Below, piece after piece: positions 42,787 through 52,800 of a stretch of DNA of 64,000 bases. This stretch comes from Planctomycetota bacterium. Lineage in GTDB: Bacteria; Planctomycetota; J058; JAJDCQ01. The stretch covers positions 1-64,000 of the forward strand of contig JAJDCQ010000167.1 of the NCBI GenBank assembly GCA_029260755.1, written 5' to 3'. The notes under the pieces were generated by a model that was not told the DNA's origin, did not search any database, and worked only from the letters and a program-made list of their open reading frames with translations. Numbering within the stretch: the stretch's first letter is position 1; each line of letters starts with the position of its first letter. A program made the position numbers and the translations under genes.

Positions 42787-42814
42787 TTGCGAGATCCGCG
42801 GCATCGACTACGGT
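42787..42814 (+). promoter_or_regulatory. Possible promoter of the ABC transporter operon
   Basis: TTGCGA (42787-42792), 16 bases, TACGGT (42809-42814). The ATG at 42823 lies 8 bases beyond the -10 box, so a nearly leaderless mRNA is possible. The -10 match is weak. Confidence 0.35.
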
Positions 42815-42822
42815 CGAGCCCG

Positions 42823-43554
42823 ATGATCGAGATCCAGGGACTGACCAAGCTCTACCCGATGGGCGAGGAGACCGTCCGCGCCCTCGACGGGATCGACATC
42901 AGGATCGAGCGCGGCGAGCGCGTCGCGATCCTCGGCCCGTCGGGGTCGGGCAAGTCGACGCTCATGCATCTCGTCGGCGGCCTCGACACGCCGAGCGCCG
43001 GCTCGATCAAGGTCGATGGAGAGGAGCTCGCCGCGCTCTCGCCGCGGGAGCTCGCCCGCTACCGGAACGAGAAGGTCGGCTTCGTCTTCCAGTCGTTCCA
43101 CCTCCAGGGCCACCTGAGCGCGGCCGAGAACGTCGCCCTGCCGCTCAAGATCCGGGGCGTGCCGCGACGCGAGCGCGAGGCAGCCGCGACCGAGCGCCTC
43201 GCCGAGGTGGAGCTCGCCGACCGGGCGCGCCACCGCCCGAACGAGCTCTCGGGCGGGCAGCGTCAGCGCGTCTCGATCGCCCGCGCCCTCGCCGGCGGGC
43301 CGACCGTCCTCATCGCCGACGAGCCGACGGGCAACCTCGACGAGCGGAGCGGGCAGGCGATCATCGATCTCTTCCTCCGGCTCTCGCGCGAGCGCGAGCT
43401 GACCGTGATCGTCGTCACCCACGATCCGGAGGTGGCCGCCCGGCTCGATCGCTCGATCCGACTCCGGGACGGCAAGGTCGTCCTCGAGGACGAGGCCGCT
43501 CCGACGGCGCCCGCCGAGACTCCCGCCGGGCCGGCCGCGGCCGAGGAGGCCTGA
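42823..43554 (+). CDS. ABC transporter ATP-binding protein, MacB/LolD type
   Basis: A 243-residue ATPase. Walker A GPSGSGKST is at 38-46, Q-loop Q90, signature LSGGQRQR at 142-149, Walker B VLIADE at 162-167 followed by EPTGNLDE, and a switch histidine in VVTHD. This is the LolD/MacB/FtsE-like family, which powers mechanotransmission rather than classical substrate translocation. The C-terminus has an Ala/Pro-rich tail. The partner permease begins one base after this gene's stop codon. ATG 42823 gives the family-typical MIEIQGLTKLY. Substrate could be a lipoprotein, peptide or other exported molecule. Confidence 0.95.
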   Translation: MIEIQGLTKLYPMGEETVRALDGIDIRIERGERVAILGPSGSGKSTLMHLVGGLDTPSAGSIKVDGEELAALSPRELARYRNEKVGFVFQSFHLQGHLSAAENVALPLKIRGVPRREREAAATERLAEVELADRARHRPNELSGGQRQRVSIARALAGGPTVLIADEPTGNLDERSGQAIIDLFLRLSRERELTVIVVTHDPEVAARLDRSIRLRDGKVVLEDEAAPTAPAETPAGPAAAEEA

Positions 43555-43555
43555 G

Positions 43556-44917
43556 ATGCGCGCCGCGGACTACGTCGACGAGATCCTCGGCAGCTTCCGC
43601 AAGCAGCGACTCCGGACGGCCCTGACGAGCATCGGGATCGGGATCAGCGCGCTGACGATCACCCTCATGGTCGGTCTCGGGCAAGGGCTCCAGACCTACA
43701 TCGAGACCCAGTTCCTCGCCTTCGCCGACGAGCGCGTCCTCATGATCTTCCCGGGAGCGATCCGGGGCGGCAGCCAGATGATGGATCGCCTCGCCGGGAT
43801 CGGACGCCCGGCCGAGCGGCTCGACGAGGAGGCCGAGCAGCAGCTCGAGGTGCGCCGCGGAGGGATGTGGATCTCGGAGACGCAGGTCGCCGACCTCAAG
43901 GCGCTGCCCGGCGTCGAGTCGGTCGCGCCGATGACGTGGCTCGAGGTCGACGGGATCGAGCTCGTGGATGCGCCGCCGGACCGGGCCGGGAAGTGGCAGG
44001 TCGACATGGCCGTCCTCGACAACAGTCCGCTCGTCGGCGAGCTCTCGGCCGGCCGGATGCCCGCGACCGACGCGAGCGAGGTCCTCCTGGCGCCCCAGTA
44101 CGCCCTCGCCTGGGGCATCCCGGCCGACGAGCTCCTCGGGCGGTCGATCACGATGCACGTGCCGAAGCTCGGAAAGGTGAACCGCCGGTTCCTCTTCCGC
44201 GACCCGACCGCGTTCAAGCTCGAGCGCAAGCCCTTCACCGCCACGATCGTCGGGCTGGCCGAGAAGAGCCCGATCTCGAGAGCCGTCTACCTCCCCCTCG
44301 GCGTCGGACGCGAGGTCGCCCGCTTCCAGAGCGACAACCCGGCGATCCTCTCCGACGAGAAGATCGGCTTCCAGGCGCACCTCCGGATCCGCGAGGGCCA
44401 CGACATCGACGAGGTCCGCGTCGAGATCGAGAAGCTCGACCTCGTCGCCCGGAGCGTCGGCGACGGGCTCGACGAGATCCAGAAGGTCTTCCTGGCCGTC
44501 GACCTCGTCCTCGCCTCGTTCGGTCTCCTCGCCCTCGTCGTGGCGACGCTCGGCATCATCAACACCCTGCTCATGGCGATCACCGAGCGAACCCGCGAGA
44601 TCGGCGTGATGAAGGCGCTCGGAATGACCCAGGAGTCGATCCGGATGATGTTCGCGCTCGAGGCCGCCGCGATCGGCCTCGTCGGCGGGATCGCCGGAAC
44701 GCTCCTCTCCCTCGGGCTCGGCCTGATCCTGAACGTCCTCGCCAAGACCTACATCCCCGCGACCCAGGCGCTCGAGGGCTACGAGGTCTTCTACTTCCCG
44801 TGGTGGCTGCTGCTCGGCGCCCCGCTCTTCAGCAGCCTCATCGGCGGCGTCGCGGGGATCTACCCGGCCAACCGAGCCGCCCGCCTCGACCCGATTCGCG
44901 CGCTCCACCACGACTAG
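43556..44917 (+). CDS. ABC transporter permease, MacB/FtsX family
   Basis: A 453-residue membrane protein. A first transmembrane helix is at about 22-42, then a large periplasmic MacB-PCD-type domain (about 45-310), then three C-terminal helices of the FtsX domain (about 315-345, 365-395 and 415-440). The FtsX motif LGIINTLLMAITERTREIGVMKALG is recognisable at about 332-357. It pairs with the ATPase just upstream. Systems of this kind export peptides, siderophores or lipoproteins, or activate cell-wall enzymes. No MacA-like adaptor gene is seen next to it. Confidence 0.93.
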   Translation: MRAADYVDEILGSFRKQRLRTALTSIGIGISALTITLMVGLGQGLQTYIETQFLAFADERVLMIFPGAIRGGSQMMDRLAGIGRPAERLDEEAEQQLEVRRGGMWISETQVADLKALPGVESVAPMTWLEVDGIELVDAPPDRAGKWQVDMAVLDNSPLVGELSAGRMPATDASEVLLAPQYALAWGIPADELLGRSITMHVPKLGKVNRRFLFRDPTAFKLERKPFTATIVGLAEKSPISRAVYLPLGVGREVARFQSDNPAILSDEKIGFQAHLRIREGHDIDEVRVEIEKLDLVARSVGDGLDEIQKVFLAVDLVLASFGLLALVVATLGIINTLLMAITERTREIGVMKALGMTQESIRMMFALEAAAIGLVGGIAGTLLSLGLGLILNVLAKTYIPATQALEGYEVFYFPWWLLLGAPLFSSLIGGVAGIYPANRAARLDPIRALHHD

Positions 44918-44946
44918 AGTCGGCCTAACTCCGAGGGGAACGCACC

Positions 44947-46116
44947 ATGACCGCTCGACGCTTCGTGATCCTCGTCGCCGCGGCCGTCGTCGGCGGCTCG
45001 CCGGGCTGCACCGGAATCGAGGTGGGTGAGCTGCCGCCCCCGCCGAGCGGCGCCGAGGTCGAGATCGAGCCGACGACCTTCGCTCCGCGAGCGACCTTCA
45101 CACCCGGTCAGAAGTGGGTGCGGCTCTACGAGGAGATCGACGGGGAGCAGATGTTCCGCACCCGTGAGACGATCGCGATTCTCGAGGTCGCCGACGACGG
45201 TCGCATCACGGCCGTCGACGCCACCAAGGTCTTCGACGACCCCAGCGAGCCGACCGGGTGGGGCGACAAGTGGTACAACAACCGCGAGCTTCAGCTTCGA
45301 GGCAGGAAGGAGCCCTCCTACGAGGCCCGCACCGGCTGGGTGCAGACGGACGTCATGGTGCTCAAGGACCTACTCAACGCCGACATGTACCTCCCGCACC
45401 GGCGGCGCCCGGTCCGCACGGGCGACACGTGGAGCTCGGGGGGCACGTCGCAGCTGGTGAGGGTCGAGGAGGCCGGAGGTCACAGGATCGCCGTGATCTC
45501 GCACGAGGTCGCGAGCACGAAGGCCACCTACTACTGGTCGATCGACCACGCCCACCCGGTCGCCATCGACGAGATCATGGTGATCTCCCCCGACAGGACG
45601 ATCCACAAGAAGACCCGGATCTCGGTCACGCCGACCCCGCCCGTGGTCACGCCCCCCGAGCCGGCGAAGTCGCGGACCGACGTCGACCGGCGCCCCTACG
45701 TTCCACGTCGCGACGTCGTCAGCTCGATCCCGCCCGAGCTCGCACGCAGCAAGCTCCAGCCGCTGCTCGAACAGGGAATGAAGTACCAGCCTCGGGCGCC
45801 GGGAGTCACCGCGACGATCGAGGTCGAGCCGGGCGCGCTCGTTCTGCACATCACCGCCGCCGGAGAGGAGAGCGAGCGTCGTGGCACCTGGAAGTCGCTG
45901 CGCTACTCCGCCCTCAGTGGCTCGACCAACGAGAACGAGGTCGTCTTTCGCCGACTCGGACTCCCCGAGGACACGACGATCTTCATCCTCATGATGAAGA
46001 ACCCCGAAGCCGCCGGCGCCGACGCGGTGTACGCCGGGGTCTTTCTCGACCAGGAACGCTTCGAGACCGCGCTCGACGCCCTGGCGAGCCTCGGCGTGAA
46101 GGAGGCGCAGGAGTAG
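44947..46116 (+). CDS. Probable lipoprotein of unknown function in the ABC operon
   Basis: A 389-residue protein. The N-terminus is a signal peptide ending in GGSPGC with a cysteine at 21; the lipobox is imperfect, so lipidation is likely but unproven. A beta-rich domain (about 55-220) contains WYNNRELQL and YYWSIDHAHPVAID. A Pro-rich linker (about 225-260) precedes a C-terminal domain (about 265-385). No family was recognised. A GAGGGG ribosome site precedes the ATG. It follows the MacB-like permease by 29 bases and is probably cotranscribed, so it could be an accessory or cargo of the transporter. Confidence 0.75.
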   Translation: MTARRFVILVAAAVVGGSPGCTGIEVGELPPPPSGAEVEIEPTTFAPRATFTPGQKWVRLYEEIDGEQMFRTRETIAILEVADDGRITAVDATKVFDDPSEPTGWGDKWYNNRELQLRGRKEPSYEARTGWVQTDVMVLKDLLNADMYLPHRRRPVRTGDTWSSGGTSQLVRVEEAGGHRIAVISHEVASTKATYYWSIDHAHPVAIDEIMVISPDRTIHKKTRISVTPTPPVVTPPEPAKSRTDVDRRPYVPRRDVVSSIPPELARSKLQPLLEQGMKYQPRAPGVTATIEVEPGALVLHITAAGEESERRGTWKSLRYSALSGSTNENEVVFRRLGLPEDTTIFILMMKNPEAAGADAVYAGVFLDQERFETALDALASLGVKEAQE

Positions 46117-46355
46117 CCGCCGGCTGCGCCCCTCGATCGACTGGATGCGCTCGAAGTCGAACGTGTCCCCGGTGGCTGCGCCCGGGACGAGGAAGACCTC
46201 GCCGCCCCCCGGCGTCCCCTCGACTATCTCGGGGAGCTTCAGGGACCCCGGCACGCCGACGCACCCGCCTCCGGCCAGACGAGCGCGGTCGCAACGGCGA
46301 CGAGCGCCACGACTCGCGCGACACGCCGGACCTCGCGATCCGCTGACCGGATCAC
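46117..46355 (-). pseudogene. Frameshifted remnant of a small secreted protein gene
   Basis: A GTG at 46355 overlaps the stop of the phospholipase-D gene (GTGA) and opens a 38-residue frame that is almost wholly a signal peptide (VALVAVATALVWPEAGASA), ending at 46239. A one-base shift near 46250 would join it to a second frame with protein-like sequence (GSLKLPEIVEGTPGGGEVFL, then GDTFDFERIQSIEGR). That frame then runs into the antisense of the lipoprotein gene. Either the gene is decaying and truncated, or the sequence holds an indel. No other gene is seen in this 235-base interval. Confidence 0.4.
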
Positions 46356-47554
46356 TCCGACCGCTCCCAGATCGCGCGGGCGCGCTCGACGTAGCGGGTG
46401 ACGAAGGCCGGCTCCTCCTTCGAGCGCTTCGGCGGGAGGAGCGTCAGGGTCAGCTCGCGGTTCTTTCCGAACGCGGCCTTGGTCCAGTTGGCCGAGCCGG
46501 TGACGACGGCGTCGTCGATCACGACGAGCTTGTGGTGGAGCTGGGGGTCGCCCTTCTTCGAGATGCGGAGGTGACCCGAGCGCCGGAGCGCGCCGAGGGT
46601 GTCGAGGAGGCGCTTCGCCTCGGCGTCGCGGCGGCGCTCGAGGTTCTCGAACTGAACCCGGTCGAGGGTGAGCGCGACCTCGACCCTCTTTCGCTTCGCC
46701 TGCGCGGCGAGGATGAGGGAGATCTCGGGGTCGTTGAGGATGTTGACGGCGCCGAGGATCCGCGTCTTGGCGCCCCGGAGCCGGTCGATGAGCGCCCGGC
46801 GCATCTCGGCTCCGGAGCCGGCGCGTGGGTCGGCGAACCGGATCAGCGCTCGCCCGGGCTCGCCGCCGTTCGCCTCCTCGAGTGGCGCGAGCGGCTCGGC
46901 GTCCCGGAGGGGCTTGCCGAGGTCGACCTTCTCCCCGGCGGCCTCGCTCGCGATCCGGGTGAACGCGTCGCGGCACGTCTCGACGACGCCGCCCCTGGGA
47001 CCATCGAGGACGGCGAGGTCGTTCCACTTGGTGCTCGCGTCGAGGTCCGACCAGTTCTTGCTCCCCGCGATCACGACGCGGTCGTCGAGGACGATCAGCT
47101 TCGTGTGGAGCCGGCCGTCCCCCTCGGGCCCGGCGACCGCGACCGGGACGAGGCGCCCGTCCGCCTCGAGGGCCCGCAGCGTCTCGCCCCACGGCTCGCC
47201 GCCCGACCGCTTCAGCGCCTTGTCGTGCTGCTCGGCGTCGACGAGCACCCGGAGGTCGAGCCCGTCCTCGTCCGCCCGCTCCTCGAGGAGCGCCAGGAGA
47301 TCCCGGTCGCTCAGGGTGTAGGCCAGGATCCAGATCCGGGCGCGGGCGGCCCGCACCAGGGCCAGCACCCGCTCGGCCAGCTCCTCGCCGCCGGCCTCGT
47401 CGCCGGCCTCGGCCGCGAGGATCGAGACCGAGACGTCGGTCGGCCGCCCGGACCCGGCCCCGGCCCCGCTCACCGCACCGGCCGCGCCGAGGGCCGCGAG
47501 CGCGACCGCCCCGATCGCCGCGGCGCGCGCGCTCCATCTCGTGTTCGGAATCAG
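46352..47554 (-). CDS. Phospholipase-D family protein with two HKD motifs, unusual start codon
   Basis: About 400 residues. The N-terminus is a signal-peptide-like helix (AAAIGAVALAALGAAGAV). Two PLD active-site motifs are complete: HTKLIVLD (H150, K152, D157) and HHKLVVID (H340, K342, D347), each followed by GS.NW. The enzyme should fold as a two-lobed phosphodiesterase of the cardiolipin-synthase, nuclease or PLD type; the substrate is unknown. No ATG, GTG or TTG lies at a suitable place. The best reading is CTG (47554) or ATT (47551), 5 or 8 bases after AGGGAG (47565-47560) and just beyond the upstream gene's stop. It is part of a minus-strand run with the glycosyltransferase. Confidence 0.85.
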   Translation of the reverse strand: MIPNTRWSARAAAIGAVALAALGAAGAVSGAGAGSGRPTDVSVSILAAEAGDEAGGEELAERVLALVRAARARIWILAYTLSDRDLLALLEERADEDGLDLRVLVDAEQHDKALKRSGGEPWGETLRALEADGRLVPVAVAGPEGDGRLHTKLIVLDDRVVIAGSKNWSDLDASTKWNDLAVLDGPRGGVVETCRDAFTRIASEAAGEKVDLGKPLRDAEPLAPLEEANGGEPGRALIRFADPRAGSGAEMRRALIDRLRGAKTRILGAVNILNDPEISLILAAQAKRKRVEVALTLDRVQFENLERRRDAEAKRLLDTLGALRRSGHLRISKKGDPQLHHKLVVIDDAVVTGSANWTKAAFGKNRELTLTLLPPKRSKEEPAFVTRYVERARAIWERSE

Positions 47555-47577
47555 AGCAGCTCCCTCCCCGCGCCAGT

Positions 47578-48540
47578 CTACTCGACGCCGTCGCCGGCCG
47601 CCTCGATCGCCGCGAGGACGCGCTCGACGAAGTCGTCGCGGGCGACCCGCCCGAGCAGGCGCGGCAGCCACAGCCGCCACGGCGCCACGCGGACCCAGCG
47701 GTCGAAGTAGGCCGTCGCCTCCTCGAGGGTCATCCGCACGGCCGCCTCCTTCCAGGCCTGCTTCGGGAACGCGACCGCCTTGCCCTTGCTCCAGACGCCG
47801 GGATACTCGGCGAGCCTTCGATGCTTGCTCCACCATCCCTCGCCATCGACGACGACGAAGTGATAGAGGCGCCCGCGGCGCTCGGACACGAGCTCCTCAC
47901 CGTCGGCCGCGCGGCCCCAGCGGTGCGCGTCGAGCGGCTTCACCTCGACCGCGGTCCGCACGATCGCCTTGCCCCTGGTGTGGCCGATCCGCTTGTCGAG
48001 CATCCGCATGGCCCCGCTCGACGGATCGAGGATCCGCCGCCGGAGCTTGCCCCGCTGGAGGATCCAGTGGAGGCGGTGGAACGGCTCCCCCGGCGCCAGC
48101 GCCGTCGGCAGGACGTCGACCGGCGGCAGGATGACCTGCTCGGTCTCGGGCGAGACCTCCTCGAGCAACCGCAGGAGCGAGCCGACCGCCGAAGATGCAT
48201 CATCCGACGCGCCGCGCGCGAACTCGTCGGCGTCGATGTGGAGGAGCCAGTCGAAGCCCGCCTCGCGAGCCCGGCCGATCGCGTCGCCGAGAACGCGGAC
48301 CTGGTGTTCCGAGAGAAAGCGATCGACCGGGTCGCGATCGCGTCGGATCGCATCCGCCCACGGGAACCGGGCGACGATCTCGGCGCTGCGGTCGGTGCAC
48401 CGGTCGAGATAGACGAAGGCGCGCGTCACCCCGAGGGCGCCGTGGTAGCGGAGGTGCGCCTCGAGGAAGCGCTCCTCGTCGCGGACGATCATCACGAGCG
48501 CCAGCCGGGGCGTCGCCCCGGCGCCGCTACTCGCCGACAC
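47578..48540 (-). CDS. GT92/GT2-like glycosyltransferase
   Basis: A 320-residue soluble enzyme. It opens LALVMIVRDEERFLEAHLRYH (about 13-33), typical of family GT2/GT92-like transferases (Glyco_tranf_2_4), and has a DxD-type nucleotide-sugar site (DAD at 103-105 in HIDADEF). The C-terminal half contains aromatic motifs (HFVVVDGEGWWSKHRRL). It transfers a sugar from a nucleotide donor to an unknown acceptor, probably in envelope or exopolysaccharide assembly. The GTG start at 48540 overlaps the upstream sialidase-like gene by 14 bases, and the phospholipase-D gene follows closely. Confidence 0.88.
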   Translation of the reverse strand: MSASSGAGATPRLALVMIVRDEERFLEAHLRYHGALGVTRAFVYLDRCTDRSAEIVARFPWADAIRRDRDPVDRFLSEHQVRVLGDAIGRAREAGFDWLLHIDADEFARGASDDASSAVGSLLRLLEEVSPETEQVILPPVDVLPTALAPGEPFHRLHWILQRGKLRRRILDPSSGAMRMLDKRIGHTRGKAIVRTAVEVKPLDAHRWGRAADGEELVSERRGRLYHFVVVDGEGWWSKHRRLAEYPGVWSKGKAVAFPKQAWKEAAVRMTLEEATAYFDRWVRVAPWRLWLPRLLGRVARDDFVERVLAAIEAAGDGVE

Positions 48541-49771
48541 GGATGCGGGCGGTCCCGATGCGGAACGTCGGCCCGGGCACGGTCCACGCGACGAGGACGG
48601 CGTCCCCGTGCGCGGCGAGGCGCGGCATGCCGGCCGCCCGCTCGGCGGGAACGGTCGCGACGGTCGCCGGCGGGCCGAGCCGACCGTCCGGGCTCACCGT
48701 CCGGACGAGCACCGCGGCCCGCCCGTCCTCGGTCGGCTCGACCCAGCTCACGACCGCGACGCCGTCGCGGATGAACGCGACGTCGACCCGTCCGATCGGC
48801 CTCCCCGCGTCGATGCGGATTGGCGCGCCGAAGCCACCCTCGACGCTCGCGTCCGACCAGGCGAACCGCACCATCGGCGCGTCGACGTCCGCCGCGGAGA
48901 ACCACGCCGCCGCGACCCGGTCGCCGCGCGTCGCGAGGGCGGGGCCGTTGACCGGGCAGCCCTCGATCTTCCAGCCGTCGGCGTGAAGCGACGCCGGGCT
49001 CGACCAGCCGGCGTCGCCTCGTCGCACGATCGACACGTCGCGAACCTCGTCCTCCGATCGGTCCCGGAACGCGACGACGAGCTCGCCGCCGGCCGTCCGC
49101 ACCGCAGCGGTCGGGCAGCAGTCACAGACGCGATCGTCGAGGACGGCCTCGTCCGCGATGGCGCCGGCGCGATCCATCGCCGCGTAGCGAAGCGCCATCG
49201 GCTCGTCCTCGGCGGTCGCACGCCCGTCCAGCCAGACGAGCCCGAAGCGGGCGTCCAGGAGCGGAACGATCGAGACGAACCCGTGCTCGGTCTCGGTCCG
49301 ATCGCGGTGGGGGACGAACGGGCCGACGAAGCTCGCGCCCGCGTCGGTCGAGAGCAGGACGCGCACGCCGTAGGCGTAAGTGCCCGCGCCGTTCTTCTCG
49401 AGCCAGTGGGCGGCGATCGTCCCGTCGGCGGCGACGGCGACCGAGGGGAAGTCGGCCCAGTTCACGAACCAGCCGCTGCCCCGGGTGATCGTCCTCGCCG
49501 CCTCCCAGGCATCGCCTCCATCGGCGAGCACCGAGAAGCGGAGCGCGTGTTCGTCGCTCCGCTCCTCGAGCCACGAGAGGTAGAGGCGGCCGTCGGCGCC
49601 CGCCGACGGTCGAGGGAATCGGGCGTCCGTCTCGCCGGCCGGCGCGGCGATCTGCTCGACGACCAGGCGCGGCGGGTCGCCCTCGCCCCCGACGGGGCCG
49701 CGAGCGGAGCTCGTCGCGAGCAGCGCGAGCATCAGTCCTGCGACGCCCGGAGCAGCGTGCCGGCGGATCAT
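48527..49771 (-). CDS. Secreted sialidase-like beta-propeller protein
   Basis: A 414-residue exported protein with a signal peptide (about 1-24). The body is a predicted six-bladed propeller of the sialidase/BNR type. It has an Asp-box STDAGASF and recurrent WxxR/WLE and FAWSD strands, and a cysteine cluster CDCCPT at about 214-219 with GCPVNGPAL further on, both common in this uncharacterised exo-alpha-sialidase-like group. The full arginine triad of true sialidases was not identified, so activity is uncertain. It overlaps the glycosyltransferase gene and lies 53 bases after the sigma/WD40 gene. Confidence 0.82.
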   Translation of the reverse strand: MIRRHAAPGVAGLMLALLATSSARGPVGGEGDPPRLVVEQIAAPAGETDARFPRPSAGADGRLYLSWLEERSDEHALRFSVLADGGDAWEAARTITRGSGWFVNWADFPSVAVAADGTIAAHWLEKNGAGTYAYGVRVLLSTDAGASFVGPFVPHRDRTETEHGFVSIVPLLDARFGLVWLDGRATAEDEPMALRYAAMDRAGAIADEAVLDDRVCDCCPTAAVRTAGGELVVAFRDRSEDEVRDVSIVRRGDAGWSSPASLHADGWKIEGCPVNGPALATRGDRVAAAWFSAADVDAPMVRFAWSDASVEGGFGAPIRIDAGRPIGRVDVAFIRDGVAVVSWVEPTEDGRAAVLVRTVSPDGRLGPPATVATVPAERAAGMPRLAAHGDAVLVAWTVPGPTFRIGTARIRVGE

Positions 49772-49824
49772 GGCGTCACCCTGACCGCGCCCGGCGGACG
49801 ACGCAAGCGCTGTGTGGCATTGCG

Positions 49825-52800
49825 TCAGCGGGTCAGGGCCGAGACCCGCACCGTCTGATCCTCGCCGCCGGTGACGAGCGCCGCGCCGTCCGGCGTGAAG
49901 ACGAGGGCCGAGACCTCGCCACGATGCCCTTCGATCCGCTGCACGACCTCGCCCGTGTCGACCCGCCGCACCTCGATCACCGAGCGATCGCCGACCGGGG
50001 TCGCCATGAGCTCGCCGTCGGGATGGAGCGCGCCGGGCGTGGATGGGGCGGGCGCGACGACGGCGGGCGGACTGGTGAGCTGCTGGCCCGTCTCCAGCTT
50101 CCAGCGGGCGAGCTCGCCGCGGTCGTGGCCGGTCAGCAGCTCGCCGTCGCGGAGCATGAAGATCTCGCGGGTCGGCTGAGTGACCGCCCACCGGTGGTGC
50201 TCCCGCGGCGCGTCCTCGTCATCGACCGAGTAGACGATGAGCACGACCTCTTCCCCGAGCCCCGTCGCGACGACGACCCGACCGCCGCGCGACCCATCGG
50301 ACGCCCTCGGCCACGCGACCGCGGTCACCTCGGCCTCGGCGATCTCGACGAGGCGGCCGGTCGCGGTCTCGAGGAGGTGCGCGCCCCCGTGACGAGGCCC
50401 CGCCCCGAGGAGGAGCCAGTCTCCATCCGGCGACCAGGCGAGGCCGACGAGCATCGGATCGTTCTCGAGGTGGAGGCTCGTGCGCGTCTCGCCCGTCGCC
50501 GTCGCGACGATCTCGACCCGTCCGTCGATCCCGCCGATCGCCAGCGAGGAGCCGTCGTCGGAGAAGGCGAGCGCCGTCACCCCCACCCCTTTATCGAGGC
50601 GGATGATCCGGTCGACCTCCCAGGCCTCGTTCCAGAGGACCACGACGCCGTCCTCGTCCGCCGTCGCCGCGCGCGTCCCGTCGGGCGCGACGGCCGCCGC
50701 CTGGATCCGCGCCCGATGCCCGCCCGCGCCGGCCGCGTCGTCGATCGGAATCTCGCGATCGCCGACGAGGTCCCAGCGGCGGATCCGCCCGTCGCGGTGA
50801 CCGGTGATCGCGGTCAGGCCATCGGGGGCGACCGAGAGCGAGAGGACGGTGCTCGGCCCGTCCTCCGCCGCCGCAGCCTCGAGCCTCGTGAGCGGTCCGG
50901 CGCCTTCGGTCCCCTCGACGCGCGCGATCGAGAGCGAGCCATCGACCACCGCGACGATCCGGCCGTCGCCGGCGAACGCCACCCGCGAGAGGTCGGAGCG
51001 GACCCGGTGCGGCTCGATCTCTCCGAACGGCTGCGGCGACGCCTCCTCGATCGCGCCGAGGACCTCGCGCCGGGCGACGACCTCGCCCGAGGCGGCGTCC
51101 CAGATGGCGAGCAGTCCGCGCGGGCCCACCGCGGCGACCCGGCGACCGTCGGGGCTCCAGGCGACGTCGGTCGCCCGCCGCGGCGGAGACGGCCCCCACC
51201 GGACCTGGTGCGCGAAGCAGTCCCGGAGCTCGCAGCGGGTGATGGCCTCCCGGGCGCCCGGGTCGCGCACGAGCTCGCGGAGCATCTCACCCGTGTCGAG
51301 ATCGAAGACGCGCACGGCCCAGTCGCCGCCCGCGGTCGTCCCCTCGAAGGCGGCGCGGGTACCATCGGGCGCGATGGCGACGCGCTCGATGCCGCCCGCC
51401 CCGGAGAGCTCGTGAAGCGTCGCCCCGGACGCGTCGAACAGCGTCACGAAGTTGTGTCCGCCGGCGAGGATCCGCCCGCCCAAGCCGACGGCGGCCGTTC
51501 CGCCCTCCCAGACGTGCGCCTCGATCACGGGACCGGCGGCGCCGGTCGCCGCGTCGAACGTCCGGATGACGCCGTGGTCGATCTTCATCCCCTCGAGCTT
51601 CTCGGTCGACGTCGAGACGACGCGGTCGTGATCGGGGCTCCACGCGACGTCGCGGACGGGGCTCGGCCCCTTGCGTCGCAGGGTGGCGACGACCCGTCCG
51701 GTCGACGCGTCCCAGACGCGCACGCCGCCGCCGTCGTCCCCGGTCGCGAAGTGCGCGCCGTCCGGACAGATCGCGATGGCCGTCACCGCGAGGCGCGCAT
51801 CCCACGGCCGGTCGGCCGCGGCGAGCACGCGATCCCGAGGCGGCGCGTCGCCGGCCGCGCCCGCGCCTCCGGCTCGATCCCTGCCCGCCTCGAGCGCGGG
51901 CCCGTCGGGCCCGGCCGCGCCCGAGGGCGTCGCGCCGCCTTCCGCCGCGGCGAGCTCGTCCGTCGCGCCGACGCCGTCGTCGGACGCGCCTCCCGATCGC
52001 CCGGCCGCGGCCGTCGGCGAGTCCGGCGTTCGGCCCGCGAGCGCGCCCGGCCTCGCCGACCGATCGGGCGCCGCGGAGGCGAGGAGCCACACGGTCATCG
52101 CCGCCAGCGTTCCGGCGAGCGCGACCGCGCCGGCGACGCGCGCGGCATCCCGACCGGCTCCGGCGGCCGAGCCGACCGCGTCCGGCGCGCCCGTCGGGAC
52201 GAGGCCTCCCGCCGCGGCGAGCCAGCGCTCGGTCGCCGCGCCGAGACCACCAGCGGGGAGCCCGAGCACGATCGCCGACACCGCGCGGGCGATGCCGGCG
52301 TCATCGAGACCGGAGGCGAGCGACGCGAGGCGCTCGCGCAGCCGGCCGACCCCGCGATGCACGTGCGACTTCACCGTGCCGACGGGCGACCCCATCACCT
52401 CGGCCGCCTCGCGGGTCGAGAGGCCGCTCAGCTTCGTGAGCAGGATCGCCTCGCGCTCCGCGTCCGGCAGCCGGTCGAGCGCCGCGTGAAGCGCGACGGC
52501 GAGCTCCCGTCGCCCGGCCTCCTCGACGGGATCGACCGCCCTGGGGTCGACCATCGAGTCCGCATCGTCGAGCGCGAGCCGTGGGCGGCGTCGCCGCCCG
52601 CGGATGTGGTTCCGCGCCTCGAACGTGATGATCGTCGCGAGCCAGGGCCACGGATCATCGACCGGCAGCCGGGCGCTCTTCGCCGCCGCGACTGCGAACG
52701 CCCGCTGCACGACGTCCTCGGCGTCGGAGGGATCCCTCACGAGCGCCCGGGCGAGCCGCCACGCTCGCTCCGCGCAGCGCGCGGCGCAGCGCTCGAGGTC

